Origin: Pohlia nutans
Lineage: Eukaryota > Streptophyta > Bryopsida > Bryales > Mniaceae
Assembly: GCA_022496805.1 (NCBI GenBank)
Contig: CM040088.1
Coordinates: 23,543,501 to 23,607,500 of the forward strand
Length of the DNA stretch: 64,000 nucleotides
Direction of reading: 5' to 3'
In this document: positions 51,058 through 62,371 of the stretch, one piece after another
Numbering within the stretch: the stretch's first letter is position 1
Layout of the letters: each line of letters opens with the position of its first letter
Notes under the pieces: generated by a model
The model's database searches: none
What the model was told of the DNA's origin: nothing
Seen by the model: the letters and a program-made list of their open reading frames with translations, nothing else
Program-made: the position numbers and the translations under genes

Positions 51058-52026
51058 CAGTGGGGTACCAATCAAAATGTCGTCTTCGAATTCACAGTGA
51101 GAAAAATTTCGGTACTGCCAATTTTGAAAGCCTCCCGAGAGCTTAAAAATTGGAATTTGGCCACGAAATTTTTACCGAAGAATTATCTTTAAGTTAGTTA
51201 TATGTATGCCAAATTTCAAGGTCAAAAGATTCACCAAACAAAAGTTATTCAAAATCTACCAACATTGGTAAATTTCCACACCTGCCAACTTTAATAGCCT
51301 CCCAAAGCTTGAATGTTTTTTCTTTTGCCATGAAATTCTTGGAACAAAAACCTATTTATGTTAATAACATATGATAAAAATTTCAAGGCCAAAATATTAA
51401 TAATAAAAAAGATTTCAATAATCTACCAACATGTGTAGTTGTGGGAAACAATGGGGGAAACTTTGCTGCCAACTTTGACACCCTCCCAACGGTTGAGAAA
51501 TTGTCTATTTACCATGAAATTTTTGGCACATCATGCTCTTTATGACAACAACATTCATGCCAAATTTCAAGGTCAAAAAATTTATAAAAATAAATAAATT
51601 TACAATCTACCAATGTGTGTAGTTTTTTCCCGTTGTTTCCTACAACTACGGATGTTGGTAGATTGTTGATATCTTTTTTTTTATTGATCTTTTGGCCTTG
51701 AAAGTTTTAGAATATGTTATTAATATAAATAGGTTTTTGTTCCAAGAATTTCATGGCAAAAAAAATAAAATTCAAGCTTTGGGAGGCTGTTAAAGTTGGC
51801 AGGTGTGGAAATTTACCAATGTTGGTAGATTTTGAATAACTTTTTTTTGGTGAATCTTTTGGCGTTGAAATTTGGCATACATATAACTAACTTAAAGATT
51901 AATTTTTGGTAAAAATTTCGTGGTCAAATACCAATTTTTGAGCTCTCGGGAGGCTTTCAAAATTGGCAGTACCGAAATTTATCTCACTGCGAATTTGAAG
52001 ACGACATTTTGATTGGTACCCCACTG
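51058..52026. mobile_element. 969-bp Tc1/mariner-type foldback element
   Basis: Starts CAGTGGGGTACCAATCAAAA and ends with its exact complement, flanked by TA (51056-51057, 52027-52028). The arms stay similar for about 340-400 bp (GGTACTGCCAATTTTGAAAG, TACCAACATTGGTAAATTTC). The CAGT start and TA target fit the Tc1/mariner/pogo group. Non-coding. Confidence 0.85.
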
Positions 52027-52742
52027 TAGTATGCTGTGCTAGGAAGCTTACGCATGTGGTGGTTGGGTTGGTCGTGCAGATTGAAGAGCTTTTGACTCCA
52101 GATTTGAAGAGCTTTGGTCGTGCAGATGGTTGGCTTGCGATTGTTCGTGAGAGATACTGGTGATGCTAGCTTCACAGTCTCTGTTGTTTCTCTCATCAAG
52201 AATGCGGTTCAGCTGTCTTGTCGGCCAGGTAGTCCTTGCATATCTGGACACATTTAGTCTGTTGCTTTACGAGAATTGCATGTGCATGCACATCAAAGCA
52301 GTACATGAGATTGAGTTTTGTCAAAATTCTCGTCGAATTATGGGTTGGGGCATTGTGATTTAAATTATTGCAATTTCATTCTCTAAGTGAATTTCTATGG
52401 AGACTCCTTTTTATGAGTTAACGTTCATGAAAAAATCAATACCAACAGTTCATGTTTGGTACCAGTATTTTGGGTTTTGTTATCGTCTGAAGTGAGTGTA
52501 CTGAAAATTTTGCTGAACATAGATTTTGAACCAGTCTATATAGGATGCTAGCTTATTTTTTACAACAGGTCTAATGTACAGGAATTCCTTGTTAGATTGT
52601 TGAAAGTTTGTGACATATTGATGTTTTGCTATATATCGTTTGGTGTACGATTGTCCATTGTAGATAGATAATGTTCTTTAGTAATCTCCTAGCTTTTATT
52701 TGAGTTTTTCCTAATTAAAATGATTGGACGTATTGCTTGCAG

Positions 52743-53981
52743 ACGTCGAAGAGGAAGAGCAAGAACAAGCAATCAACTTTGTGTGGAAACTATAGGTGTT
52801 AAATTACAAATGTCTTGATTTATTCTTGTGTTTTGAAAATTGAATGACGTGTTTTTGCTTTGTAGGTGTGGATGTCACTCCCAGACCTAGGGATGACCAT
52901 AGAGAGCAAGGGGTAGGTGATGAAGGCGCCAATGCCGGCAACGTTTCAGGCCAAGGCGGCAGTCCTAGTTATCGACCCGGATTTGTGCAAAGCAATGCCA
53001 TGATAAGGATGCTCCAACAACAGATAGCCGATTTGAGAGCCCACAACGAGGCGTTACAAGCTCAAATCGACACGCACAATTTTTCGCGTGTTCCATATCA
53101 GGTGTGTTCATGGCAACACATTAGCCCTCACATGCGCATTCTTCCAAAGCGCCTCATGTTGGGGCTTGATCCAGAGCGCAGTAGGATCAAGCCAGAGGAG
53201 GAACCCATCAAAGACTCTATTTTAGAGGTTTTTGATGTCCCCGCCAATGATAGAAAACAACGAAAAGCGTTTGACAGAGTGTGGGAGGCCAACATAAGGA
53301 AGAAGGCATTGATCAGTTTCAACAACCGTCGGGCCCGCTTCTCTACAAATGCGCGCTTGGAAATGTGGAGACTTTTGGGTGTCCCGAAACCGATAAATGC
53401 TGGAGCTGAAGAAATGGCTGAGTGGAGACTCAGCTTGATACCATTTGATAGAGGTAACAATCTTTTTGCAAGAGTTAGTCATTTTTTTAAGATGTTTTTA
53501 ACATGTACATTTGGTTTACTAAATTCTGCTGTTTCCAATGTTACAATGAATTATAGATAATTCTTGGAGGCAGGAAGGATCTAATCCGTACGGAGCAGAG
53601 GCGTTTTGTGGTGCCATTCGCTTCGTGAAATTTGGAAGGAACTACTCCAATACAACACCTTTGCGATTATTACCGGGACAATTAGCATGGTTTGCATACG
53701 TGGTAAGTTTCTAATGTGCGCAAAGTATTTGTTCATATTTGCTTCATCACAAATGTATCACTAACTCATGTTTTACAAATTGTGCGCAGTTGGACTTGGC
53801 AATTCAAGGAGATTGCAATCTCAAATACAATGGGGATCACCGTGAGCAGCTCGAGAGATATGAGAAAGACATTTTAGCGGACCGTGACCAAATAAGAAAG
53901 ATAGAATTGGTCGTGGAAGGGGAGCCAAGAGAGGATGTGAATGAGGCTCTTTTTGATGAGGAGGATGAGTTTTTGCATTGA
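52743..53981 (+). CDS. Unrecognised multi-exon protein with coiled coil (5' end uncertain)
   Basis: Exons 52743-52795, 52866-53453, 53557-53702 and 53790-53981 (TGA) have canonical sites and consistent phases, giving about 325 residues without a confirmed start codon. The first exon is Arg-rich (RRRGRARTSNQL) and could bind nucleic acid. It is followed by a Gly/Asp-rich linker and a predicted coiled coil (MIRMLQQQIADLRAHNEALQ). The central region contains RILPKRLMLGLDPERSR, FNNRRARFSTNARLEMWRLL and GVPKP. The third exon contains GAIRFVKFGRNYSNTTPLRL and the C-terminus is acidic (EALFDEEDEFLH). No family was recognised. It could be a host gene or a transposon accessory protein; it sits among gene fragments. 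Confidence 0.5.
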
Positions 53982-54249
53982 GTTTTCCTATATAGTATTA
54001 CTATTGTTATTTATTTTGTTGCTTTTAATATATTTTCTATGATATTACTTCATACTTAGAATAAGAAATTCGAAATTTCTGCCATGTTTGGAGAGGCCTG
54101 CCATCTTCAGATTTTATTTCTTGGTTTGGCGATGTTGAGTTGCTTCCGGTGTTCTGACTAGTGATTTTTGGCAGGCTTGTTGGGTTTGCTGCAATGGTTG
54201 TGTTGCTGTGGTCTCCTGCGTTTAGGGTTTAGTCCTACCATCACTGTTC

Positions 54250-54622
54250 CATCAATGGCCTACGAAAGCAGCAGACGATGTGGATGATGCTACATCTGCG
54301 GTTGGTCTGTATAGGGCCATTCTTATTCTCGTCACAATCTGGGGGAAGCAAGTTCGTGGGTATAGTAAACCTCTTATTAACTGTGGTCTTCGTTTGTGGT
54401 CAAAACAAAAGGTATGTCCTTAACTATCTTTTCCAAGATGTCACATGGATGCCTGTGTAATCCTCGAGCATTTGAGTTGATCTTGCTTGCGAGTTTAGTT
54501 TTCAGCTTCACTCGTTTTGTTTTCATGGCAGTAATGGCGGTGCCTGACATTCCAAGCGGCGAGACCAAGCCATCCTCTACTCCGAAGAAAGTCATCATCG
54601 ACACTGATCCCGAGGTTGGTAG
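54250..54622 (+). pseudogene. Two exon-like fragments, second resembling a nucleoside hydrolase N-terminus
   Basis: The first segment (about 54253-54411) reads AADDVDDATSAVGLYRAILI, then WGKQVRGYSKPLINCGLRLW and SKQK before a GT donor; its family is unknown. The second (about 54535-54612), after CATGGCAG, reads MAVPDIPSGETKPSSTPKK and VIIDTDPE before GTTGGT. VIIDTDP is the calcium-binding start of inosine-uridine nucleoside hydrolases, but the following GIDDA part is absent. Both look like truncated, captured exons. Confidence 0.35.
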
Positions 54623-55244
54623 GTTTCCTCTTCCTCAATTTAGTTTGAAATTTCAGGTTTAGGGTATAAGGTTCAGACAGCACTCAAGGTATGTAACGCG
54701 AGATCATTCTGCTCTTCAATCATTCTGTAATATCACGACTCTTACGCAAGGAACCCTGACCATATTACCACGCAGGAATGGGTACAAGAATGATGGTTAA
54801 CTCTTTGTAACCACTTGCTAAATTGAACAACCACTTGCAAAGCTTGGTATAAAGTGCAGTTTGGTAGTAATGTTTACTTCCCAGTGCGTTGGACAAGGTC
54901 TGGACAAGGTTCCCTTTGTCAGCAAGTGCTAAGGTCACTATTTTCCGAGTTGTTTACTTTTCCTTGCAGCGGTTTGGAGCTTGTGAACTTTCCTGAGCAA
55001 CTGATGGACCATACCTTTCATGAACTCAAGAATGTGGCCTCAATATTTCTTGCATACAGTGGAATTTGAGAATGAAGCTAGATGCTCTGTAGATGGGAAG
55101 CTATTGATTTCTTCAAGGTGCCCTCGTGTTTGACCGTAGGGTTCAGGAATGTGACCCAAACGATAGTCTTCTAGGAGATGGTTGTAATTGAGGACCCCCT
55201 GGTCTTGCTTACGCTGACAATTACTGTCCAATGTCGACTTCTTT

Positions 55245-56659
55245 CATGCAGGTTTATGCAATATTCAGAACTCTGCTGCATCAACTGCTGCTCTGCATTG
55301 GGAAAATCGACAGGTACATACCTCAAGCTTCACCTTCAGACTCTGAAACCGTGACTAATCCATCCCAGGCCTATGGCAAGGAAAATGCAAATTCGGAAAG
55401 CAGCCTAAGTAAGCGGAGTACCTGGACCCCACTGTCATCCTCCAGTAACAAGATGTCCCCTCGGACGCCAAGATCACAGAATCAGGTCACGGATTCAAGT
55501 CTAGTACGGGCCCTGGATTTAAATAAGGAAGGCTGATTTAAATAAGTAACGGCTTGCAATTGCCCGATGCTTTTCACTATGTCCAGCCCTAAACCTAATC
55601 ATTCTGGGATTAATCAGGTGCTAGCTCGTTCATGATTGAGACAATAATCGAAGTAACACTGCATTCATTGCTTGAATGATGCTGACTGAGGTATGAACAC
55701 TAAGATACTGGCTGAGGTATGAACTCTAAGATACCAATTTCAGCACAACTTCGGGTGAAGTTTGATATCAGACAGTGAGCAAAGATCAGTTTGTTTACAT
55801 CTGGTATGGTTATTTGCAGGTTCCAGCGTTCATTTTGAGAGAGCTCAAATTCCAGTTTTTTGCGGTAAGTGATGCACTCCATTCAACAATCCTGTTCAGT
55901 AGTCTATTATTTCTGGTGTTACAAGAAGTTGCGGTCACTGCACGTTCAGTAGCTCAGATTGTCACATCTTACGCTTGCCTGGCGTCGCAGGTAACTGTTG
56001 AAGACAAAGATGGGCAGCCCTTTCCTCAATGAGCTGTGAGTACTCCAATCATGGTTCTTTTCCTACTTCTGTCAAACACTAATTCATGCCATGGACACTA
56101 CGTTGACATGTTTTTGATTCATGATTGGATTGTGACTGGGCAGGTCACATGTGCGAGATGTAGCGATGAGGAATATCGCTGCATACGATGTTACGGTATA
56201 AAAACACTCTCTCCCTCATATTCAAAGCTTTGTCACGTGCTCTTTGCCATTGACTCTGAGCAATTGAAATGATTTTGCAGGAAGCGAGGAGTGCTACAAA
56301 CATTGTGGGAGGCATAACATTCAGCAAGTATGGCAAGATGACATATTTCCGTGTCGTGTTTACCTTCGTCACTGGTATGACGTGACCTATAAACAGTACA
56401 GTATATTGAACTAAAGGACGGATCTCTTTGGTGCCGTGCATATTAACCAGTGATGCGTGTTTGTGGATGCAATGCTCTAGCTGCCAAGAATCGATGAATG
56501 GATGCAGACGACAGTTTCTTGGACCACATGTATTTGGGAGACAGGAAAACTACCTTTGAAGCAGGTTTTGGTGTTGGTGTGATGGACGAGCTACCACTTG
56601 ACATGGCCTCAATACCCAAGCGGAACAGGATTGAAGTAGAGATTGTGAGGGTCTAAGGT
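55245..56659 (+). other. Cluster of exon-like segments, product unrecognised
   Basis: Several short open segments end at good splice sites: about 55245-55312 (acceptor CATGCAG); 55818-55863 (VPAFILRELKFQFFA, then GTAAGT); 55931-55990 (EVAVTARSVAQIVTSYACLA); 56144-56195 (VTCARCSDEEYRCIRCYG); 56281-56372 (EECYKHCGRHNIQQVWQDD). The last two form a Cys/His-rich motif that could bind zinc. A final ORF at 56503-56656 reads MDADDSFLDHMYLGDRKTTF. A Ser/Pro-rich stretch lies at 55321-55536 (KRSTWTPLSSSSNKMSPRTP). Whether these belong to one gene or are a mosaic of fragments cannot be settled by eye. Confidence 0.3.
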
Positions 56660-56744
56660 TTTAGGGTAGAAATCTATCCTTGTGCTACATTACAGACTAT
56701 TGTGAACTGTAGACCAGTTGTAGATTTGGAAGTGCTTGCTATGT

Positions 56745-56915
56745 AGTATAGTGAGACATGTCAAAATTTGGAAATGTAGTCTTTCTGTACATTTGTACCT
56801 ATTTGCAATCTACTACAGTGAGACAATTTTAAATGTCGAAATGTAGTCCCTGTGTACATTTGGAACTCTTTGCAATCTACTATTGTGAGACATTTTTGAA
56901 TTTGGAAATCTAGGC
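56745..56915. repeat. 67-bp tandem repeat, about 2.6 copies
   Basis: GTGAGACA starts at 56751, 56819 and 56885. Each is followed by TTTGGAAATGTAGT-like sequence, TGTACATTTG and TTTGCAATCTACTA. The copies are diverged. Confidence 0.75.
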
Positions 56916-56936
56916 TATTCAAACAACTGGATTTGT

Positions 56937-57140
56937 TGCAGTCTTGTTGCAGTATTGCAACAATTTAGTAGCACTACAAGTGCTTTTATGCTTGCATTAT
57001 AGTTATAATATCCAAAGAATACTGCAAGCAATACTGCAATCACCAACTGCGTGCAGTATCGTTGCAGTACTGCAACAAAACTATACTGTCACGCCTTCCG
57101 TGCAATACTGCAACAATACTGTTACTATACTGAAGCAATT
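56937..57140. repeat. Cluster of TTGCAGTAYTGCAA palindromes (copy 2)
   Basis: TGTTGCAGTATTGCAACA (about 56945-56962), GTTGCAGTACTGCAACA (about 57062-57078) and related GCAATACTGCAACAATACTG (about 57102-57121). Same motif as 32925-33122. It lies about 280-480 bp upstream of the CLPR1 start codon. Confidence 0.75.
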
Positions 57141-57416
57141 CGTTTTCTTTTCCCGACGAATCGCACGGTAATATTCATTCATCCAAACATCTCATCCATC
57201 AGTCCTCGCTTTCCATTGACGGCTTGTTCACTTCAGGGACGCAGGCTCGTCATCTCCTTCAGGCTCCTCCTCGCACTACTCTTCCCAGAGTTTCCTTGCG
57301 CTCCATCATTTCTCGATAGATTTTTAATCGTCTGCTGAATCCCCGATACTCAGACAGCTCTACAGAAAAAAGAATTGAGCAAAAGTGGTGCAGATTCGAG
57401 AAGAAACAGCTGAGTG

Positions 57417-60400
57417 ATGGCCATGGGGGCCATGGCTGCTGCGTCGCAGCAGGGCGTGGTAGCGCTGAGCACGTCGGGGCTTCGAAGCTCGCGGTCGCAG
57501 GTGTTTGGTTGCAAATTGGGGCCGCAGAATTCTCCTACGGGCTCTCGGCGGAAGGAGAGTTCTAGGGTTTTAGCGAGTTTGGATCATATTCCGAAACAGT
57601 TTCGAAAGGATGGCTTGAAAGAAGGCTTGACGAAGAATTTCGACTCGTGTCCGCCCAGCTTGTTCGGGTTGAATCCCTCGCAGATGGACATGTTCATGGT
57701 GGAGAATAATCCGTACCAAAGGCAGGCGGAGCGCGTCACCGAGGCGTCAATTTCATCGGCGAGCCGATATCAAGATGGTAAGCTTTTCTGAATTTTATTT
57801 TCAATTAATTTTTTTCAATTCAAACTACGTGAGGTTGTGAGAATCATGAAAGGTTAAATTGCGAGAGTTTGAGTTGAGAAAGCGGAGGTTTTTTGTAGTA
57901 TGGCGGTATTTTTCTTCGTTAGGTTTTGTGTTCAGTACAGGCGCTCCAATAACTGGAATTTAACCCCTGAAGGACCAAAAAGCCCAAATTGGGCGTCATG
58001 TTTCTTTTAGTAGTTTTGAGTAGGTCCTATGTGAACTTCTTTTTGTTCAAACTTGTTTGTTGTTTGATCAACACATGCAATGTTCTTCACTGATTCCAAT
58101 GATATAGAATTCAGTCTCATCTTAATTATATTTTTCACAATATGATCAATTAAATTTTTCATTTTAAAACCATGAATCCTTGGTCCTTTAGGGGTTAACT
58201 TTTTAGGGGTTAACTCATTCTAGACTGTTTTGTTAAATCAGACCAACGATAAATGAATAAATTTAAGGTGAAAGTTAACTTTGATTGTCATTTTTATGAG
58301 TCACAATTTTGATAATTTATGATATGTTTTTGAATGTTTTTAAGATTTCACACGTTTTCATTGATTCCAAACATTTTTCTTATCAATAATTTGGGGTTGA
58401 GCAGCTGAATTGATATCCTGTTGACTTTCTGACATTTTATTTGGTCTAGATATAACACACTGATTTGGTCTACATTTGAGATAATTGCTAGTGTTGATCT
58501 AATCCTTCGCATTCAGAAAAACTCTCTCTTTCTCTCTTGTGCATTCAGAAAATTCGTCCTGTGCTTCGCGTTTGAGAATTCGGAAAGCCAGCTTATACAA
58601 TAATCCTTAACTTCATTAATACTCTCTACCTTAACCCAAATTGGGCCTCATGTTCTTTATTGAAGTTTTGAGTAGGTCCTATGTGAACCTCCTTTTGTTC
58701 AAATTTATTTGTTTTTTTACCAACGCATGCAATGCTCTTCACTGATTCTAGTGACATAAAATTTGGTCTCATCTGAATCGTATTTTTCCACAATATGATT
58801 GATTGAATGTGTCATTTTAAAACCATGAATCCTTGGTCCTTTAGGGGTTAATGTGATTGAAGTTCCCGGAATCTTATTTTCCTGTCATCTGATCATTTTT
58901 GTTCCTTCTTGTTTTGATGAAATTGATTGACTCTTGATGGTAGATGACTGATAATATGGATCAGTATAGGAGACAGGATCAAGTCCGTAATGGTTTTAGC
59001 ATCCTCCACCTTAATGCCTATTTATGATTAGCATGTTGATGGATGTGCTTAGGGACTGGAATGTGGAGCGCAACAGGGCTGGACGGTGCGCCGTCTCGGT
59101 TGAGCATGAGTGTAAGCATGTACAGGGGAGGAGGAAGTGCAGGTGGGCGTCCAAAGACAGCACCTCCAGACCTGCCCTCTCTGCTGCTGGATGCGCGCAT
59201 CTGTTACCTGGGCATGGCCATTGTGCCTGCAGTCACAGAACTCATCATCGCCGAGCTTCTGTGGCTGGACTTTGACAATCCGAGCAAGCCCATTTACTTC
59301 TACATCAACTCCTCTGGAACGCAAAACGAGAAGAAGGAGAGCATCGGGTTCGAGACGGAGGCGTACGCCATCGCCGACACCATCCGCTACGTCAAGTCCA
59401 AAGTGTACACCATCAACTGTGGCCAAGCCTTTGGTCAGGCAGCCATGCTGCTCTCCATTGGGGAGAAGGGCTTCCGTGCCCTTCAACCCAGCTCCTCAAC
59501 TAAGCTGTATTCTCCCAAAGTGAACCAGTCCAGTGGCTCTTCCACCGACATGTGGATCAAGGGCAAGGAGCTCGATGCCAACACCGACTATTACATCGAC
59601 TTGTTGTCTTCAGGTCAGTGACGTTGTTATGCTTCTTCAACATTACTACTCCCTCTGTCCGGAAATAATTGTCCTAGTTTTTGGCATTTGTTTTTTTGCA
59701 ATATTTGTCTATGTTTTATACTTCAAATGTGAACCCTGTCCACTTCAAACAGGGCGGAAAATGAGTGTCACATTTGAATCATATTTTTCACAATATGATT
59801 GATTGAATTTGCCATTTTAAAACCATGAATCCTTTGTTCTCCAGGGGTTAACTTTTGATAGACTATTCTAGATCCTTCAACAGTTTTGTAGCAACTTAAC
59901 CCCTAGAGGACCAAGGAATCATGGTTTTAAAATCACAAATTCAATCGATCATATTATGAAAAATATAATTCAGATGGGACCAAATTATATATCACCGGAA
60001 TCAGTGAAGAGCATTGCATGTGTTGGTCAAGTAACAAATAAATTTAAAGAAAAGCAAGTCCACATGGGATGTACTCAAAACTGTGTGCAAGAGAACTAGA
60101 AAACAACAAGGAGTTGAAAGATGCTCTTTTGGCTAATTTCCACCAAACTCTTATTCAATGAAATGTGCACCAATAACTGGGAAGCATGGGACCAATATCC
60201 TCGTAGTAGGAATGTGACAAAACTCCTTGTTGTTTTCTAGTTCTCTTGCACACGGTTTTGATAGCCTCCTACTGTCGCTCACTAGTCCACGTGATTACAG
60301 AGCTTTAAAAATTCTTATAAAATCGAACACAAGTCGGAATGATGCGTTTTTTTTTTTCTCCTCGACATCCTCTCTGTTTGCCGGATGTCTGAATTTTTTT

Positions 60401-60714
60401 TCCAAGATTTCTTGAACAAAATCCCCAGCCAAGAGGCTCTGAAAGTCACGGTTGTTGGTGCTGTTACCTTATTCATGCAAAAAATTTCAGGTACGGGCAA
60501 GTCGAAGGAAGAGATTGCCAATGACATCCGAAGGCCCAAGTACTTCAGGCCTCAAGAGGCTGTGGAGTATGGTCTTGCAGACAAGATCATTGAGCCTCGT
60601 GGAATCGCTATGGAGAAACGGAATTACGATCAGATGCTGGCTGAGTCCAAGGCGACCAGAGCATCTTATGCCAGGCCTGCAGGGGCTCCTGCAGGAGCAG
60701 CAGGGGGGCGCTAG
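57417..60714 (+). CDS. CLPR1: Plastid Clp protease core subunit ClpR1 (non-catalytic), 3 exons
   Basis: Structural subunit of the ClpPR protease ring in chloroplasts. Exons 57417-57777, 59053-59613 and 60491-60714 give 381 aa, about the length of Arabidopsis ClpR1. The start MAMGAMAAASQQ opens a Ser/Ala-rich transit peptide; a GTG directly before it is not used as the start. Exon 1 carries the ClpR1-specific block DHIPKQFRKDGLKEGLTKNF and LNPSQMDMFM. Exon 2 carries WSATG, SMSVSMYRGGG, the ClpP-fold APPDLPSLLLDARICYLGM, YFYINSSGTQNEK and YTINCGQAFGQAAMLLSIGE. At the ClpP catalytic Ser and His positions (ASM.A and IHQP) the sequence reads FGQA and LYSP, so it is inactive as a protease, as expected for ClpR. 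Exon 3 holds TGKSKEEIANDIRRPKYFRP and a Ala/Gly-rich tail. Intron 1 (1.3 kb) and intron 2 (0.9 kb) hold several transposon copies. Confidence 0.96.
57960..58198 (-). mobile_element. TTAA-flanked MITE, family A (CLPR1 intron 1)
   Basis: TTAA at 57960-57963 and 58195-58198. Ends CCCCTGAAGGACCAAAAAGC and CTTGGTCCTTTAGGGG. The terminal word TTTAGGGGTTAAC is repeated just outside (about 58202-58214), suggesting a leftover end of another copy. Confidence 0.85.
58632..58851 (-). mobile_element. TTAA MITE, family A, left end deleted (CLPR1 intron 1)
   Basis: Begins TTAACCCAAATTGGGCCTCA, lacking the first CCCCTAAAGGACCAAG block, and ends CTTGGTCCTTTAGGGG-TTAA (58848-58851). Confidence 0.75.
59649..59851. 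mobile_element. Fused fragments: Stowaway left half joined to family A right half (CLPR1 intron 2)
   Basis: Starts with TA-CTCCCTCTGTCCGGAAATAA (59649), the left end of the family seen at 28020, and loses it at about 59755. It then continues as family A (CATATTTTTCACAATATGAT ... CCAGGGG-TTAA at 59848-59851). Confidence 0.7.
59896..60260 (+). mobile_element. TTAA MITE, family A, truncated; adjoining 33-bp inverted repeat (CLPR1 intron 2)
   Basis: The left end is intact (TTAA at 59896, CCCCTAGAGGACCAAGG) and the body is recognisable to about 60078. From there GTGTGCAAGAGAACTAGAAA (about 60084) is mirrored at about 60226-60256, enclosing about 110 bp. The inverted repeat probably marks a later insertion or rearrangement. 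Confidence 0.6.
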
Positions 60715-60976
60715 ATAAGTTGTTCTTTCTCTCTAAATCATTCTGAGCAGTTGAATTATTTAACTAGGAAATGTTAGCTCAAAAATGGATATCAACATGT
60801 AACTTAAAACCTCAGTGAAAATGTAATGAATACAGCTATTGTTTCATGTGTTATTCTGGAGGCTACCCACAGTAGACTGGGATGACTCGTTTTGGATACC
60901 TGTGTTTATTTGTTTGTGTTGTTGGAGCAGAAGTGATTGTTTTGGCTGTGCATTTTCCCAACTTCAGTTTCATGTT

Positions 60977-61553
60977 TTAACCCCTAAACGTCCTCACCTA
61001 TGTCCAGTTTAGGCAGTTTTGCAAAGATGCATTATAAAATGCAATTAATATGAATATTTAGAACTTGATGTATGAATAAAAGTTATACATTTTTAATTTT
61101 AGATTCTATCTATACAGTTAGATCTATGACTACTATCACTAATCTTTTTTTATAAATTTTGAAACATAAAATAAAAAATTACTTTGTAATTCAATTACGA
61201 ATAAGATATTGACAATATGTGGATGAAATTTGTTGTGATGGGTTATAATGTAGTACTTTAGGTGTAGTGATTTTTGGAGATTTTTTGGATGCTTAATTTT
61301 AATAGTTTTTTTTTTCATGAACACTTTTAGACCAAAATCTTCAAGATTTTCGGTGAAACACTACAACACAAAATGAGGCATAATTTTTTCAAAAATTATT
61401 TCCTTTTCGATCGGATCACACATACATGAAGTTAACTTCCCATAAAAAATTCAGTAAAATAATCACACCACAAAAAGTGCATGACGGATGAGAAAATACG
61501 GATGAAATCTGTACATCAGGCCAAAAACGCCTGCTTGGGCAGTTAGGGGTTAA
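60977..61553. mobile_element. TTAA-flanked MITE, family C-like (downstream of CLPR1)
   Basis: TTAA at 60977-60980 and 61550-61553. It starts CCCCTAAACGTCCTCACC and ends GCTTGGGCAGTTAGGGG. The right TTAA is shared with the next family A copy. Confidence 0.7.
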
Positions 61554-61825
61554 CCCCTAAAGAACTGAGTTGGGACAAGTTATATCACTAGAATCAGTGA
61601 AGAACATTGCATTTGTTGTCGTGTTTTAACCCAAATTGGGCCTCATGTTTTTTAGCAGTTTTGAATAGGTCCTATGTTTTTTTATTCAAATTTGTTTGTC
61701 TACTGAACAACACATGCAATGTTCTTCATTGATTCTAGTGATATAAAATCTGGTGCTATCTGAAATATATTTTTCACAATATGATCAATTGTCATTTTAA
61801 AACTATGAATCTATGGTCCTTTTAA
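61550..61825. mobile_element. Two rearranged partial family A copies
   Basis: 61550 to about 61622 is a left end (CCCCTAAAGAACTGAG ... AGAACATTGCATTTGTT). About 61626 to 61825 is a reverse-orientation body (AACCCAAATTGGGCCTCATG ... ATGAATCTATGGTCC) that runs into the TTAA of the next element. Confidence 0.65.
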
Positions 61826-62371
61826 CCCCTAAATGACAGAGGGGGTAAGGGCAAAACCTAGATGTGTTATAAAATGTTACTTCTGCAACTTTGATGAAGT
61901 TTGGTCCATAAGAGAAAATGAGAAGCATGATGTTTAGTAATTATCTGTACGGTCAAAGTTCCAAAAATAGTTTTAGATACTCATTTAATGAATTTAAGAG
62001 CATTTACCATTTAAAATTCACCAAAATTACAAATTTTATTTCTAGAATTTGAAATTTGATATGATTGGTCAAAACTAAACATTCTATTCTAAAATTTAAA
62101 AAGGAAAATTTTTCAAATGAGTGAACATCATTAATTTCCCGAAATAGTAAGTTTTATAACACTAGGACAATATTGAAGTCTTTGTCTTTGAAAAAATCCT
62201 TAGTGAACCTCAATGTTGCAAATGAAATGTATCAAAAAGCACTAGAACATGATCTCGACCCCCAATTTAAACAAAAAATCAGAACTTGAAAATTGTCATT
62301 TCCTGCCCATGGGCAATCACTGCTGTTTGGGTTGCGACCACAAAAGGGTCAATCGGTCACTTAGGGGTTAA
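61822..62371. mobile_element. TTAA-flanked MITE, family B (reverse)
   Basis: TTAA at 61822-61825 and 62368-62371. It starts CCCCTAAATGACAGAGGGGG and ends AATCGGTCACTTAGGGG. The interior ATGAGAAGCATGATGTTTAG matches family B read from the other strand. Confidence 0.8.
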
